Source: Nonomuraea dietziae (GTDB lineage: Bacteria; Actinomycetota; Actinomycetes; Streptosporangiales; Streptosporangiaceae). Taken from it: a DNA stretch of 64,000 nt. Positions within the stretch are counted from its first letter, which is position 1. Each line of letters starts with the position of its first letter. Position numbers and translations under genes: made by a program. The notes under the pieces were generated by a model that was not told the DNA's origin, did no database searches, and was given only the letters and a program-made list of their open reading frames with translations. The DNA lies in assembly GCF_014195505.1 (NCBI RefSeq), contig NZ_JACIBV010000001.1, forward strand, positions 3,410,001-3,474,000, given 5' to 3'. Of the stretch, positions 8,389 through 15,967 are shown one piece after another.

Positions 8389-8401
8389 AGTGGACCAGCA
8401 T
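8378..8401 (-). promoter_or_regulatory. 7-codon upstream ORF overlapping the hairpin
   Basis: GAGGGAG followed 5 bases later by ATG encodes MLVHWSR and then TGA. The ribosome site is better than that of many genes here. The last codons (Trp, Ser, Arg, stop) lie inside the first arm of the hairpin as transcribed, so a ribosome on this ORF would disturb its folding. That geometry resembles leader-peptide attenuation. It could also be fortuitous. Confidence 0.35.
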
Positions 8402-8411
8402 GAAGTCTCCC

Positions 8412-8531
8412 TCAGGGGGAGAGTCCAGCCGCCGTGGTGTCGCCGAGCATGAGGAACAGGGCGTCGCGGTGGTCTGAGCCGTCCCCGCGGAAGGCGCCAC
8501 GCGGTCCCGCACGTTGTGGTTCGATGATCAT
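8412..8531 (-). CDS. small 39-residue peptide, possible precursor or small partner of BtrH_N protein
   Basis: The ATG at 8531 opens a 39-codon frame ending TGA at 8412. The product begins MIIEPQRAG and ends DALFLMLGDTTAAGLSP. Third codon positions are almost all G or C (about 25 of the last 28 codons), clearly better than in competing frames, which argues for real coding. No clear Shine-Dalgarno precedes the ATG, so translation may be leaderless. It is followed by a hairpin and then the BtrH_N/DUF4872 gene on the same strand. It has no Cys; the C-terminal half is hydrophobic with Thr and Ser. I do not recognise a family. Confidence 0.45.
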   Translation of the reverse strand: MIIEPQRAGPRGAFRGDGSDHRDALFLMLGDTTAAGLSP

Positions 8532-8533
8532 CC

Positions 8534-9280
8534 ATGAACGCAGGCTCAACGGGCGGGCGCGAGTCCGGGTGGAGAAGACGGCTCGTGCTGGTCGCGGCCC
8601 TGCTCGCGGTCCTCCTCCTGGTGGCGACGGGCCTCTACCAGCTGATGAACGCGCGGACCTTCCAGCTGGCGGGGCAGCTGACCCACCGGGTGGTGACCAC
8701 CGAGAAGGTCGTCGCCCTGACCTTCGACGACGGCCCCGACGAGCACACCGGCCAGATCATCGACGTCCTCGCCGAGCAGCGGGTCCGCGCGACGTTCTTC
8801 GTCATCGGCTCCCAGGTGAAGGCCAGGCCGCAGGACGCGAAGGCGCTCGTGGCCGCGGGGCACCAGCTCGCCAACCACACCTACAGCCACCAGCGCATGG
8901 TCTTCGTCTCCCCCTCCACCGTGGCGAAGGAGGTCGAAAGGACCGACGCGGCCATCCGCATGGCGGGTCAGCGCGGCGAGATCCCGTTCCGTCCGCCGAC
9001 GGGCAAGAAGTTGCTGATGCTGCCGCTGTACCTGGCCGAGCACCAGCGGCACACGGTCATGTGGGACGTGGAGCCCGACTCCGGCACGACCCCGGGGGCC
9101 GCCGGGATCGTCGCCGCCGTGCGGGAGCAGACCAGGCCGGGGTCGATCATCTTGCTGCACCCGTGGTACGCCGGCGGGGCGAGCACCCGCCAGGCCGTCG
9201 AAGGCGTGATCACCGGCCTCCGCGAGCAGGGCTACCGGTTCGTCACGGTCTCCGAGCTGCTCGCCCTGCGGCGCGGATGA
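8534..9280 (+). CDS. membrane-anchored polysaccharide deacetylase (NodB homology)
   Basis: A 248-residue CE4-family enzyme. A basic N-terminus and one helix (about residues 15-37) anchor it to the membrane. The NodB domain follows: TFDDGPDEHT (catalytic base Asp plus metal Asp), HTYSH (metal His pair), RPPTGKK, WDVEPDS, and LHPW, where the last motif normally reads LLHD or LLHP. Such enzymes remove N-acetyl groups from peptidoglycan or other wall glycans. The start codon at 8534 has no good ribosome site, and the divergent peptide gene starts only 3 bases away, so both may be leaderless or share overlapping promoters. Confidence 0.88.
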   Translation: MNAGSTGGRESGWRRRLVLVAALLAVLLLVATGLYQLMNARTFQLAGQLTHRVVTTEKVVALTFDDGPDEHTGQIIDVLAEQRVRATFFVIGSQVKARPQDAKALVAAGHQLANHTYSHQRMVFVSPSTVAKEVERTDAAIRMAGQRGEIPFRPPTGKKLLMLPLYLAEHQRHTVMWDVEPDSGTTPGAAGIVAAVREQTRPGSIILLHPWYAGGASTRQAVEGVITGLREQGYRFVTVSELLALRRG

Positions 9281-9296
9281 GCGGACGGAAGGGCCT

Positions 9297-10283
9297 TCAA
9301 GCGGGCTCGCCCTCGCTGAACTTGCGGGTGTCGCGGGGCTCGACATAGGGCTCCTGTCCTGCGGGGTGTCCGTCCCTGATGGCGCGTTCGCGGGCGAGTT
9401 CGGCGTCGAGCTCCACCCCGAGCAGCACGGCGATGTTGGAGATCCACAGCCAGATCAGGAAGACGATGACACCGGCCAGGGCGGCGTAGGTCTTGCTGTA
9501 GGAGCCGAAGTTGGCCACGTAGAAGCCGAACGCGGCGGACGCGATGATCCACACCACGACGGCGAGCATGCTGCCGGGGGTCAGCCAGCGGAAGCCGGGA
9601 TGCTCGACGTTGGGTGCGGCCCAGTACAGCAGGGCCAGGACCAGCGCCACCATGATCACCAGGATCGGCCACTTGACGATGCCCCAGATCACCAGCGCGG
9701 TCTCGCCGATGCCGAGGACCTTTCCCACCTGATCGGCCAGTCCGCCGGTGAACACGACCGCGACCGAGCCGATGGCCGTCAGGATCACCAGGACCGTGGT
9801 GATGGCCAGGCGCAGCGGCAGGGTCTTCCAGATGGGCCGGCCCTCGGGCATCTCGTACACGATGTTGGCGGCACGCATGAACCCCCCGACGTAGCCCGAG
9901 GCGGACCACAGCGCGACGGCGATACCCAGGATCGCAGCGATGCCGGCTGCACGCTGGTTGCCCTGCAGGGCCTGCAGCACGGTGTTGAGAGTCTGTCTGG
10001 CGGGCCCCGGCGCCATGGCGCCCAGGTTGTCGATGAGCGACTGGGTGGTCGACTGACCGAACAGGCCCAGCACCGAGACCACGGCCAGCAGCGCGGGAAA
10101 GATCGACAAGGTCGCGTAGTAGGTCAGAGCCGCGGCCCAGTCGGTGAGGTGGTCCCCCTGGAACTCCTTGAAGGTGCGTCTGAGCACGTCCCACCACGAC
10201 CTCTTGGGCAGCTCCGTCGGCTTGTCCGGGGTGTCACCGCCGACCGGTTCCCCCGGCCGGTCGGCGGCGGCGCGTCTACTCAT
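9297..10283 (-). CDS. YihY/virulence factor BrkB family membrane protein
   Basis: A 328-residue integral membrane protein with about six hydrophobic segments. Family motifs are visible: DWAAALTYYATLSIFPALLA in helix 1, the RAANIVYEMPEGRP stretch, LYWAAPNVEHPGFRWLTPG after helix 4, SYSKTYAALAGVIVFLIWLWISN, and GVELDAEL at the end. The old RNase BN name for this family is wrong; its role is probably transport or envelope related. The ATG overlaps the stop of the DUF4235 gene by 4 bases, so it is the last gene of an operon with the DUF3618 and DUF4235 genes. This gene order is common in actinomycetes. Confidence 0.9.
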   Translation of the reverse strand: MSRRAAADRPGEPVGGDTPDKPTELPKRSWWDVLRRTFKEFQGDHLTDWAAALTYYATLSIFPALLAVVSVLGLFGQSTTQSLIDNLGAMAPGPARQTLNTVLQALQGNQRAAGIAAILGIAVALWSASGYVGGFMRAANIVYEMPEGRPIWKTLPLRLAITTVLVILTAIGSVAVVFTGGLADQVGKVLGIGETALVIWGIVKWPILVIMVALVLALLYWAAPNVEHPGFRWLTPGSMLAVVVWIIASAAFGFYVANFGSYSKTYAALAGVIVFLIWLWISNIAVLLGVELDAELARERAIRDGHPAGQEPYVEPRDTRKFSEGEPA

Positions 10284-10582
10284 GACCGTGAGCTTTCGTG
10301 AGCTTTCGTGCGTTTGCGTCGGGCGTCGCCTGGCCAGTGCCCGGTCGTCTTGCGGACACCCTGTGCGCCGGCGCGTTGAATGGCCGCCTTCACCAGGCCG
10401 AAGATGGCTCCCTGCACCATGGCGGCCACGAGCACCTGCCGCCAGGTGTATTCCTGGTCGTCGGCGTCAGGCGCGTCGTCCTGCCCCGCGACGACCTTCC
10501 ACACCTGCTTGAACAGCGCGCCCGCGATCATCCCGCCCAGCACGCTGATCAGCAGTGACAGTGGCTTGTAGATCAGGGCCAT
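10280..10582 (-). CDS. DUF4235 domain protein
   Basis: A 100-residue small membrane protein. Two hydrophobic segments, near residues 7-25 (LSLLISVLGGMIAGALF) and 48-66 (VLVAAMVQGAIFGLVKAAI), are separated by an acidic loop with the family's TWRQVLVAA start of helix 2. The C-terminal tail is basic. It lies 6 bases after the DUF3618 gene and overlaps the YihY gene by 4 bases. Function is unknown; the operon context suggests an envelope stress role. Confidence 0.85.
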   Translation of the reverse strand: MALIYKPLSLLISVLGGMIAGALFKQVWKVVAGQDDAPDADDQEYTWRQVLVAAMVQGAIFGLVKAAIQRAGAQGVRKTTGHWPGDARRKRTKAHESSRS

Positions 10583-10588
10583 CGCACC

Positions 10589-11182
10589 TCACCCCATTTC
10601 GACGTGCCGGCGGGCCCGGCGGCGGCGCAGCCACACGAACATGAGCAGGCCGATCCCCGCGGCGGCGGCGCCGCGCGCCCCTGGCGTGACCGCCTGCGAC
10701 GTGGCGGCGTGGCGCACCTGTACCCCGCTCCGCCGAGCGGCCCACAGCGCTCGCTGCCAGGGGGTCTGCCTGGCGGCGTTGCGGCGGCGCAGCCACGCCG
10801 TCACGGCGACGGCCCCGCCGCCCGCCGTCGCGACCGCGGCGGTGGCGACGGCACCGCGACGCACCGCCGGCATGGCGTTGTCCTTCGTGGCGATCTGCCG
10901 CGCCTTGGTGGTGACCTCGGTGGCCATGGTCCGGACGTGGGCTTCCGCCTGGTGCGCATGAGCGGCGAGGTTCGCCTTGACGTGCTCGGTCTTGTCCTTG
11001 GCCCCGGCCTTCGCGCGGGCCTTGACGTCGGCCTTGGCGGCCAGCGCCTCCACGATGTCCCCCAGGTCCTCGCGCATCTGGGCGATGTCGGCACGCAGCC
11101 GCGCGGCGGAGTCGGCCTTGTCATCCCCCTGGGGCGACCCGACCTGGGTCGAGTTCGTACTGTGAGATCCGCTGATGGTCAT
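10589..11182 (-). CDS. DUF3618 domain protein
   Basis: A 197-residue protein. The DUF3618 signature is at residues 25-60 (LRADIAQMREDLGDIVEALAAKADVKARAK), a helical region predicted to form a coiled coil. A long Ala/Lys-rich amphipathic stretch follows, then two hydrophobic segments (about 108-126 and 165-182) with Arg-rich ends. It heads the DUF3618-DUF4235-YihY operon. AAAGAG lies about 9 bases before the ATG. A phage-holin-like gene often precedes this set in other actinomycetes; here only a 36-codon ORF occupies that place. Confidence 0.82.
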   Translation of the reverse strand: MTISGSHSTNSTQVGSPQGDDKADSAARLRADIAQMREDLGDIVEALAAKADVKARAKAGAKDKTEHVKANLAAHAHQAEAHVRTMATEVTTKARQIATKDNAMPAVRRGAVATAAVATAGGGAVAVTAWLRRRNAARQTPWQRALWAARRSGVQVRHAATSQAVTPGARGAAAAGIGLLMFVWLRRRRARRHVEMG

Positions 11183-11206
11183 CGTCGTACTCTTTCTTGA
11201 TCTCGG

Positions 11207-11317
11207 TCACGTCTTGTCGGGTGCTGTCGATCGCCCGCCAGGCAGGTGCCGGCGCATCGCGTAGGCGACACGTTCGCGGCCTGTCAGGCCCACCGGCAGG
11301 CGGTTGCACCGTGTCAT
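11207..11317 (-). CDS. possible 36-residue small protein heading the DUF3618 operon
   Basis: ATG at 11317 with GAGGAG about 10 bases upstream encodes 36 residues (starts MTRCNRLPVGLTGRERVAYA) and ends 24 bases before the DUF3618 start on the same strand. The LTGRERVAYAMRRHLPGG core is arginine-rich and looks helical. A competing longer frame through the same DNA reads as low-complexity and lacks a ribosome site. I do not recognise it. It stands where a holin-like gene often lies in related operons. Confidence 0.35.
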   Translation of the reverse strand: MTRCNRLPVGLTGRERVAYAMRRHLPGGRSTAPDKT

Positions 11318-11628
11318 TGCCGTTCGTCTCCTCGCCTGCTTCGCGCAGCCTGCGATGTTCCTCCCCTAGCTGCACCGCTACCCCTCGATGGCCCTCACCA
11401 TGTGTCATCAGGGCAGGCTCCCTCCTCGGGGACAGGTCAGGGGGAAGCGGAGGAGAGCGGAAAGCCGTGGCCCTCGGCGAGTCCGCGAAGGGCTCTGCGG
11501 GCCGCGATCACTCGATCGCCTGACGGGATGACGAGCTCGGGCCGCGCCCGGGATGGATGAGACGCTCGCTTATGCGCCTGCGCGTCTCGACGATGTTCAG
11601 TCTTACCGCCGGCTGATGGACTAGAGCC
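11318..11628. other. intergenic region between divergent DUF3618 operon and NmrA-like gene
   Basis: I find no convincing gene in this 311-base stretch. It should hold the divergent promoters. A TTCAGTC...ACTAGAG arrangement lies just before the ATG at 11629, but it is too weak to call. Confidence 0.4.
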
Positions 11629-12444
11629 ATGACGAACAACGACACCACCACCCTGGTTCTCGGAGCTACCGGCAAGACCGGCCGCCGCGTGGCGGACCGC
11701 CTGAAGGCGATGGGCCGCGACGTGCGCGCCGGCTCCCGCCCCGATTTCGACTGGGAGGACAGCACCACCTGGGCGCCGATCGTGCGCGACGTCCATGCCG
11801 TCTACATCACCTACTACCCCGACCTGGCCTTCCCCGGCGCCCTGGACCGCATCCGCCAGTTCACCGCGCTGGCCGTCCAGGCCGGAGTGCGCCGCCTGGT
11901 GCTGCTGTCGGGCCGCAACGAGGAGCTGGCCCAGCAGGCCGAGCAGGTCGTGCTCAACTCCGGCGTCGAGGCCACGATCGTGCGCTGCAGCTGGTTCATG
12001 CAGAACTTCAGCGAGGGCTGGCTGCTCGACCCGGTGCTGAGCGGCACGATCGCGCTGCCCGCGGGGGAGGTGACCGAGCCCTTCGTTGACGTCGAGGACA
12101 TCGCCGACGTGGCCACCGCCGCCCTCACCGAGGACGGGCACGCGGGGAAGGTGTACGAGCTCACGGGGCCGCGCCTGCTGTCCTTCGCCGAGGCCGCGGC
12201 GGACATCTCCGCCGCCAGCGGCCGCGAGGTCGCCTACGTGCCGGTCACCCCCGAGGAGTTCGCCGAGGGCGCACGCGCGGCGGGCCTGCCCGAGGACGAG
12301 ATCGTCGGCCTCAACGCGCTGTTCGCCGAGGTGCTCGACGGCCGCAACGAGAGCCTCGCCGACGGGGTACGGCAGGCACTGGGCCGACCAGCGCGCGACT
12401 TCACCCAGTACGCCAAGGACGCCGCCGACGCCTGGCGCGCCTGA
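11629..12444 (+). CDS. NmrA-family NAD(P)H-binding protein
   Basis: A 271-residue NmrA/atypical SDR protein with an intact nucleotide loop (LVLGATGKTGRRVADRL, residues 9-25). Further motifs are VHAVYITYYPDLAFPG, RRLVLLSGRNEE, TIVRCSWFMQNFSEG and PFVDVEDIADVATAAL. The order of blocks matches NmrA-like regulators and quinone reductases of the QorB type. It is a distant paralogue of the protein at 567-1523 but keeps the glycines missing there. There is no strong ribosome site before the ATG. Substrate unknown. Confidence 0.87.
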   Translation: MTNNDTTTLVLGATGKTGRRVADRLKAMGRDVRAGSRPDFDWEDSTTWAPIVRDVHAVYITYYPDLAFPGALDRIRQFTALAVQAGVRRLVLLSGRNEELAQQAEQVVLNSGVEATIVRCSWFMQNFSEGWLLDPVLSGTIALPAGEVTEPFVDVEDIADVATAALTEDGHAGKVYELTGPRLLSFAEAAADISAASGREVAYVPVTPEEFAEGARAAGLPEDEIVGLNALFAEVLDGRNESLADGVRQALGRPARDFTQYAKDAADAWRA

Positions 12445-12560
12445 AACGCGAGGTTGCCGTCCTGGCCGGCGCCGACCGCACGAGGTCCTCGGCGGCGTGC
12501 CGGTCGCCGGTCAGCAGGTACGCCGCGAGGCGATGCGTCCAGGATGCGCGGCATACCGGC
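12441..12560 (-). pseudogene. remnant of a SigE-family ECF sigma factor (region 2 fragment)
   Basis: On the minus strand this gap reads ASWTHRLAAYLLTGDRHA followed by AEDLVRSAPART. That is the region 2 signature of SigE-family actinobacterial ECF sigma factors (usual form: RLLRTAYLLTGDxHxAEDLVQ). Nothing of the rest of region 2 or of region 4 follows, and no start codon with a ribosome site fits. It is best read as a short decayed fragment left between two intact genes. Confidence 0.6.
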
Positions 12561-12670
12561 GGGGCTTCGTGATCGCGTCGTTGCGACCCCAGGCGGACCC
12601 GCCGTACTACGCAAGTCGCACATGAAGCTGGACATTCGTCCGAAGCGCGGGCCTCGGCGAGATCGAGAGC

Positions 12671-13825
12671 ATGGGCGTCATGGAAATCAAGATCATGCGC
12701 GGTGTCCGCGTCGCGGGCGCCGTCACGGCGGGCCTGCTCGCCCTCCTCGCGGTCGTGCCGGCGCAGGCCGCGACTCTGACGCGAACCGAGCCCGCCCAGG
12801 ACAAGAGCCTGGCGCTGCCGGCGCCCACCGGAGCCCAGCCGGTGGGGACGGTCAGCCTGCACCTGGTCGACCGCGGTCGTCCAGATCCCTGGGTGCCTTC
12901 GGAGAAGGCCAGGGAGCTCATGGTCTCGCTGTGGTACCCCGCCGAGAAGGGCGCAGGCCGGCCCGCGCCGTACATGACCGACGAGGAGGCCGAGGCCCTG
13001 CTGAAGGGTCAGAACCTCACCGGCGTGCCGAGCGAGGTGATCAGCGGCGCCAAGACGCACGCCACCACAGGGGCCCGTCCTGCCGGGCGCAAGGGCGCGC
13101 TGCCGCTGATCGTTCTCTCACCCGGGTTCACGATGTCGCGCTCGTCGCTGACCAGCCTCGCCGAGGAGCTGGCCAGCAGGGGGCACGTGGTCGTCGGCAT
13201 CGACCACGTGCACGAGTCGTACGGCACAAGCCTGCCCGGCGACCGGCTGGCCCGCTGCGCGGCCTGCAGGGAGCAGCAAGCCGACCCCTGGGCCTTCGGC
13301 GCCAAGGCGGTCAAGGGACGGCAGGCGGACGTGTCGTTCGTGCTCGACCGCCTGCTCGGGCGGCATCCGGTGTGGAAGGGCGCCAGACTCATCGACCGCT
13401 CGCGTATCGGCATGGCAGGGCACTCGGTGGGCGGCTCGAGCGCGACGTGGACGATGCTGAAGGATTCGCGCGTGCGGGCCGGAGTCAACATGGACGGCAC
13501 CTTCTTCGTGCCCATCCCTGACAAGGGTCTGGCCCGGCCGTTCATGCTGATGGGCGCGGGCGAGGTGCACGAGCCGGGTGGCAAGGACTTCACCTGGGGC
13601 CGCGACTGGGCGCGCATGACGGAGTGGAAGCGCTGGATCACGGTGGAGGGCGGCGACCATACCTCCTTCACGGACTACCCGCTGCTGACCAAGCAGTCGG
13701 CCAGGGAACTGGAGGTCACCCGGGCCTACGTGGTCGCCTTCATGGACCGGCACCTGCGCGGGCGCGAGCAGGAGTTGCTGGACGGGCCCTCCGCGACCTT
13801 CCCGGAGGCCAAGTTCTGGAAGTGA
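12671..13825 (+). CDS. secreted alpha/beta hydrolase, PAF-acetylhydrolase-like
   Basis: A serine hydrolase of up to 384 residues with an N-terminal Sec signal (hydrophobic stretch ending VVPAQA). The GHSVGGSS elbow (nucleophile Ser) comes after RIGMA. An upstream LIVLSPGFTMSRSSL strand would give the oxyanion hole, and GGDHTSFTDYP near the C-terminus supplies the catalytic His. The REL(M)VSLWYPAEKG block is typical of PAF-acetylhydrolase/dienelactone-like secreted hydrolases. Three in-frame ATGs (12671, 12680, 12695) are possible; the last leaves the best signal peptide. Likely acts outside the cell on ester substrates. Confidence 0.85.
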   Translation: MGVMEIKIMRGVRVAGAVTAGLLALLAVVPAQAATLTRTEPAQDKSLALPAPTGAQPVGTVSLHLVDRGRPDPWVPSEKARELMVSLWYPAEKGAGRPAPYMTDEEAEALLKGQNLTGVPSEVISGAKTHATTGARPAGRKGALPLIVLSPGFTMSRSSLTSLAEELASRGHVVVGIDHVHESYGTSLPGDRLARCAACREQQADPWAFGAKAVKGRQADVSFVLDRLLGRHPVWKGARLIDRSRIGMAGHSVGGSSATWTMLKDSRVRAGVNMDGTFFVPIPDKGLARPFMLMGAGEVHEPGGKDFTWGRDWARMTEWKRWITVEGGDHTSFTDYPLLTKQSARELEVTRAYVVAFMDRHLRGREQELLDGPSATFPEAKFWK

Positions 13826-13873
13826 GGCCCACCGCGGGCCGTTCCTGAGATGGCCGGAGGAAGCCGACCGATC

Positions 13874-13900
13874 CCCGTCCGGTCGTCCTGATCGGACGGG
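13874..13900. terminator. hairpin between convergent genes
   Basis: The inverted repeat CCCGTCCG (13874-13881) and CGGACGGG (13893-13900) has an 11-base loop. It sits in the 85-base gap between the secreted hydrolase and the convergent ABC operon. Confidence 0.5.
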
Positions 13901-13910
13901 CGCGCGCGCC

Positions 13911-14705
13911 TCAGGTGATGTCTCTGCGCAGCGGTGCCAGGACCGCGATGGCCACCGCGACCAGCGCGTAGCCCACCAGCACCGCGCCACCGGCCGGCGC
14001 GGACAGGAGCGGGACGGCCGGCTCGCCCGTCTGGCCGGCGACGGCGTCGGCCAGGTAGGTGAACCCCGTCAACGCGGCCGTGGCCCCGCCGGGCAGGAGG
14101 GGATACAGAGCCTTCACCCCTGGGATCATCGTCAACGCGGTCTCGACCGCGTAGAGATACCCGCCGACGACCGCCATCGCGGCGACCTGATTGCGCAGGA
14201 GCGCGCCGATCGCCACACCCAGGAGGGTGTAGACGGCCATGGTCAGCGCCACACGGGCCAGCAGCGACAGCACGACACCCACCGGCAGACCGAGCGTGAC
14301 GCCGTCGATCGCGGCCGCGGCGAACAGGGCCGCCGCCGCCACAGCCGCGGCCAGGAATCCGTAGACGAGGCCGGCCCCCGTGTAGGCCAGGAGTTTGGCG
14401 GTGAGCCAGGTCCAGCGCCTGGGCGCGAAGAGGCTCGTGGTGGTGACCGTCCCGTGACGGTATTCCGAGGCCACGGCGGCGGTGCCGAACAGGGCGGGAA
14501 GGCAGGCGAGGAAGCCGAGCAGGCCCAGCAGCACCCGAGTGCCCTCAGCGGTGTCCAGAGGAGGCAGCGGAGGGTCGAAGTTCTCCGGGCCCGCCAGAGC
14601 CAGCAGCCCGATGAAGGCACCGCTGGCGAGCGCGGCGACCCCGCCCCACAGCCAGATTCTGCTGCTGGTCAGGCGGATCCACTCGGCGGAGATGAGTGTG
14701 GTCAC
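13911..14705 (-). CDS. ABC transporter permease (ABC-2 type)
   Basis: A 264-residue membrane protein with six predicted helices. It starts LISAEWIRLTSSRIWLWGG, the usual opening of actinomycete ABC-2 permeases, and has the SEYRHGTVTTTSLFAPRRW motif after helix 2. Its ATG overlaps the end of the ATPase gene by 4 bases. It forms the export channel with the ATPase at 14702-15574. Being in an operon next to a YtrA-type GntR gene suggests a cell-envelope or antibiotic-response exporter (inference). Confidence 0.9.
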   Translation of the reverse strand: MTTLISAEWIRLTSSRIWLWGGVAALASGAFIGLLALAGPENFDPPLPPLDTAEGTRVLLGLLGFLACLPALFGTAAVASEYRHGTVTTTSLFAPRRWTWLTAKLLAYTGAGLVYGFLAAAVAAAALFAAAAIDGVTLGLPVGVVLSLLARVALTMAVYTLLGVAIGALLRNQVAAMAVVGGYLYAVETALTMIPGVKALYPLLPGGATAALTGFTYLADAVAGQTGEPAVPLLSAPAGGAVLVGYALVAVAIAVLAPLRRDIT

Positions 14706-15574
14706 GGGGTGGTGCCTCCTGTCAGGTGGAGAAATGCCTGCTCCAGGGTGGGCCGCTCGGAGGTGAGCTCCTGCAGCGGGATGCCGTGCGCGGCGGCCAC
14801 CGAGGCGATCTCAGCGGCGCTCAGGTCGTGGACACGCAGAACCTCGGAGCTCAGGATCTCCGTCGGCGCCGCGAGCATCGTGCGCAGCCGGTCCGCCTGC
14901 GGCGAGCGGACCAGGACCGAGGCGGAGCCGTACAGCTCGCTGAGAGGGCCCGCGGTGACCAGCCGCCCTTCGCGGATGACCACGACCTGGTCGGCCGTCT
15001 GCTCGATCTCGCCGAGCACGTGGCTGGAGACCAGGATCGTGCGGCCCTGCGCGGCCAGGTCGCGCAGGAACCGACGTAGCCAGGCGATGCCCTCCGGGTC
15101 CAGGCCGTTGCTCGGCTCGTCGAGCAACAACACCCGCGGGTCGCCGAGCAGGGCGGTGGCCAGGTTGAGCCGCTGCCGCATGCCGGTGGACAGGCCACGG
15201 GTCCGCCGGTGGGCGAAAGCGGAGACCCCGGTCACCTCGGCCACGCGGGCGACGCGGTCGCTGCCGTACCGGCCCATGCGGGCGTACAGACGCAGGTGGT
15301 CGCGGGCGGTGTGCGCGGGGTGGAAGCCGGAGCTGTCGAGTACGGCGCCGACGACGGAGGTGGGGTCCCGCAGTTCGCGGTACGGCCTGCCGTCGATGGT
15401 GACGCTGCCCGAGCCGGGGGCCACCAGGCCCAGCATCATCCGCATGGTGGTGGTCTTGCCTGCTCCGTTGGGGCCGAGGAAGCCTGTCACGGTGCCGGGT
15501 CCGACGTCGAAGGTGAGGTCGGTGACGGCGGCCACCGGGCCGAAGGTCTTGGTCAGACCGCGTACCTCGATCAT
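14702..15574 (-). CDS. ABC transporter ATP-binding protein
   Basis: A 290-residue ATPase with all core motifs: Walker A GPNGAGKTTT near residue 38, a Q-loop region, LSTGMRQRLNLATAL as signature (STGMRQR in place of LSGGQ), Walker B RVLLLDEPSNGLDP, and the H-loop VSSHVLGE. A C-terminal extension of about 75 residues is typical of the multidrug (CcmA/DrrA) group. GGAGGTG lies 6 bases before the ATG, and the ATG overlaps the stop of the preceding small gene. It partners with the downstream ABC-2 permease. Confidence 0.93.
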   Translation of the reverse strand: MIEVRGLTKTFGPVAAVTDLTFDVGPGTVTGFLGPNGAGKTTTMRMMLGLVAPGSGSVTIDGRPYRELRDPTSVVGAVLDSSGFHPAHTARDHLRLYARMGRYGSDRVARVAEVTGVSAFAHRRTRGLSTGMRQRLNLATALLGDPRVLLLDEPSNGLDPEGIAWLRRFLRDLAAQGRTILVSSHVLGEIEQTADQVVVIREGRLVTAGPLSELYGSASVLVRSPQADRLRTMLAAPTEILSSEVLRVHDLSAAEIASVAAAHGIPLQELTSERPTLEQAFLHLTGGTTP

Positions 15575-15912
15575 CGGCGCACCTCCGCCAAGGCCGGCGC
15601 GGGAGCGCTGAGGATCAGTTCGTCGTATCCCGATGAACGGTCGGCCAGGACGATCCGCACGCCGGGCTCGCCCCGCCTGGCGGCGACCAGGCGCTTGACG
15701 CCCCGCAGGGAGATCCAGGCGCCGACCTTGGCGACGCCGCTCATGCGCAGTCCGGCATGCAGGCCGGTGGCGGCGCGGAGCGGGTGGTCGAGGTGCTCGA
15801 TCTCGCGGATGGACGCCAGGGGCACGGTCATGGAGCTCCTGCGGGTGAACAGCCGGGCCCACGGGTCGAACAACACGGTCAGGGCTTGGCCACGAATCTC
15901 GATCTTGATCAC
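15571..15912 (-). CDS. small hypothetical protein, first gene of the ABC operon
   Basis: A 113-residue protein starting at a GTG with AGGAGAT 6 bases upstream. It is rich in predicted strands (IEIRGQALTVLF, MTVPLASIREIEHL, VRIVLADR) and has no membrane helix. The look is that of a small pleckstrin-like beta domain, but I cannot name a family. The stop overlaps the ATG of the ABC ATPase by 4 bases, so it is translated together with the transporter and is probably an accessory factor of it. Confidence 0.75.
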   Translation of the reverse strand: MIKIEIRGQALTVLFDPWARLFTRRSSMTVPLASIREIEHLDHPLRAATGLHAGLRMSGVAKVGAWISLRGVKRLVAARRGEPGVRIVLADRSSGYDELILSAPAPALAEVRR

Positions 15913-15928
15913 GTTGATCTCCTAGATC

Positions 15929-15957
15929 TATCTGTTCTATTAGTTATACATCAGATA
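15929..15957. promoter_or_regulatory. candidate GntR operator in AT-rich divergent promoter
   Basis: The 55-base gap between the divergent operons is strikingly AT-rich for this genome. It contains TATCTG (15929-15934) and its inverse CAGATA (15952-15957), 17 bases apart. TAAGAT (15956-15961) could be the minus-10 box of a leaderless transcript starting at the GTG of the GntR gene, since no ribosome site precedes that GTG. Binding by the GntR protein to both promoters is inferred. Confidence 0.45.
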
Positions 15958-15967
15958 AGATGGCCTT

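Noticed and set aside
8224-8535. 103-codon minus-strand frame beginning MDDHRTTTCGTAWRL
   Set aside because: It overlaps both the 39-codon peptide and the start of the BtrH_N gene, is Arg/Pro-rich and has poor GC3. The 39-codon frame is better supported.
11121-11408. 95-codon minus-strand frame upstream of DUF3618
   Set aside because: It runs into the DUF3618 gene out of frame, has no ribosome site and low-complexity composition. The shorter 36-codon frame has a ribosome site.
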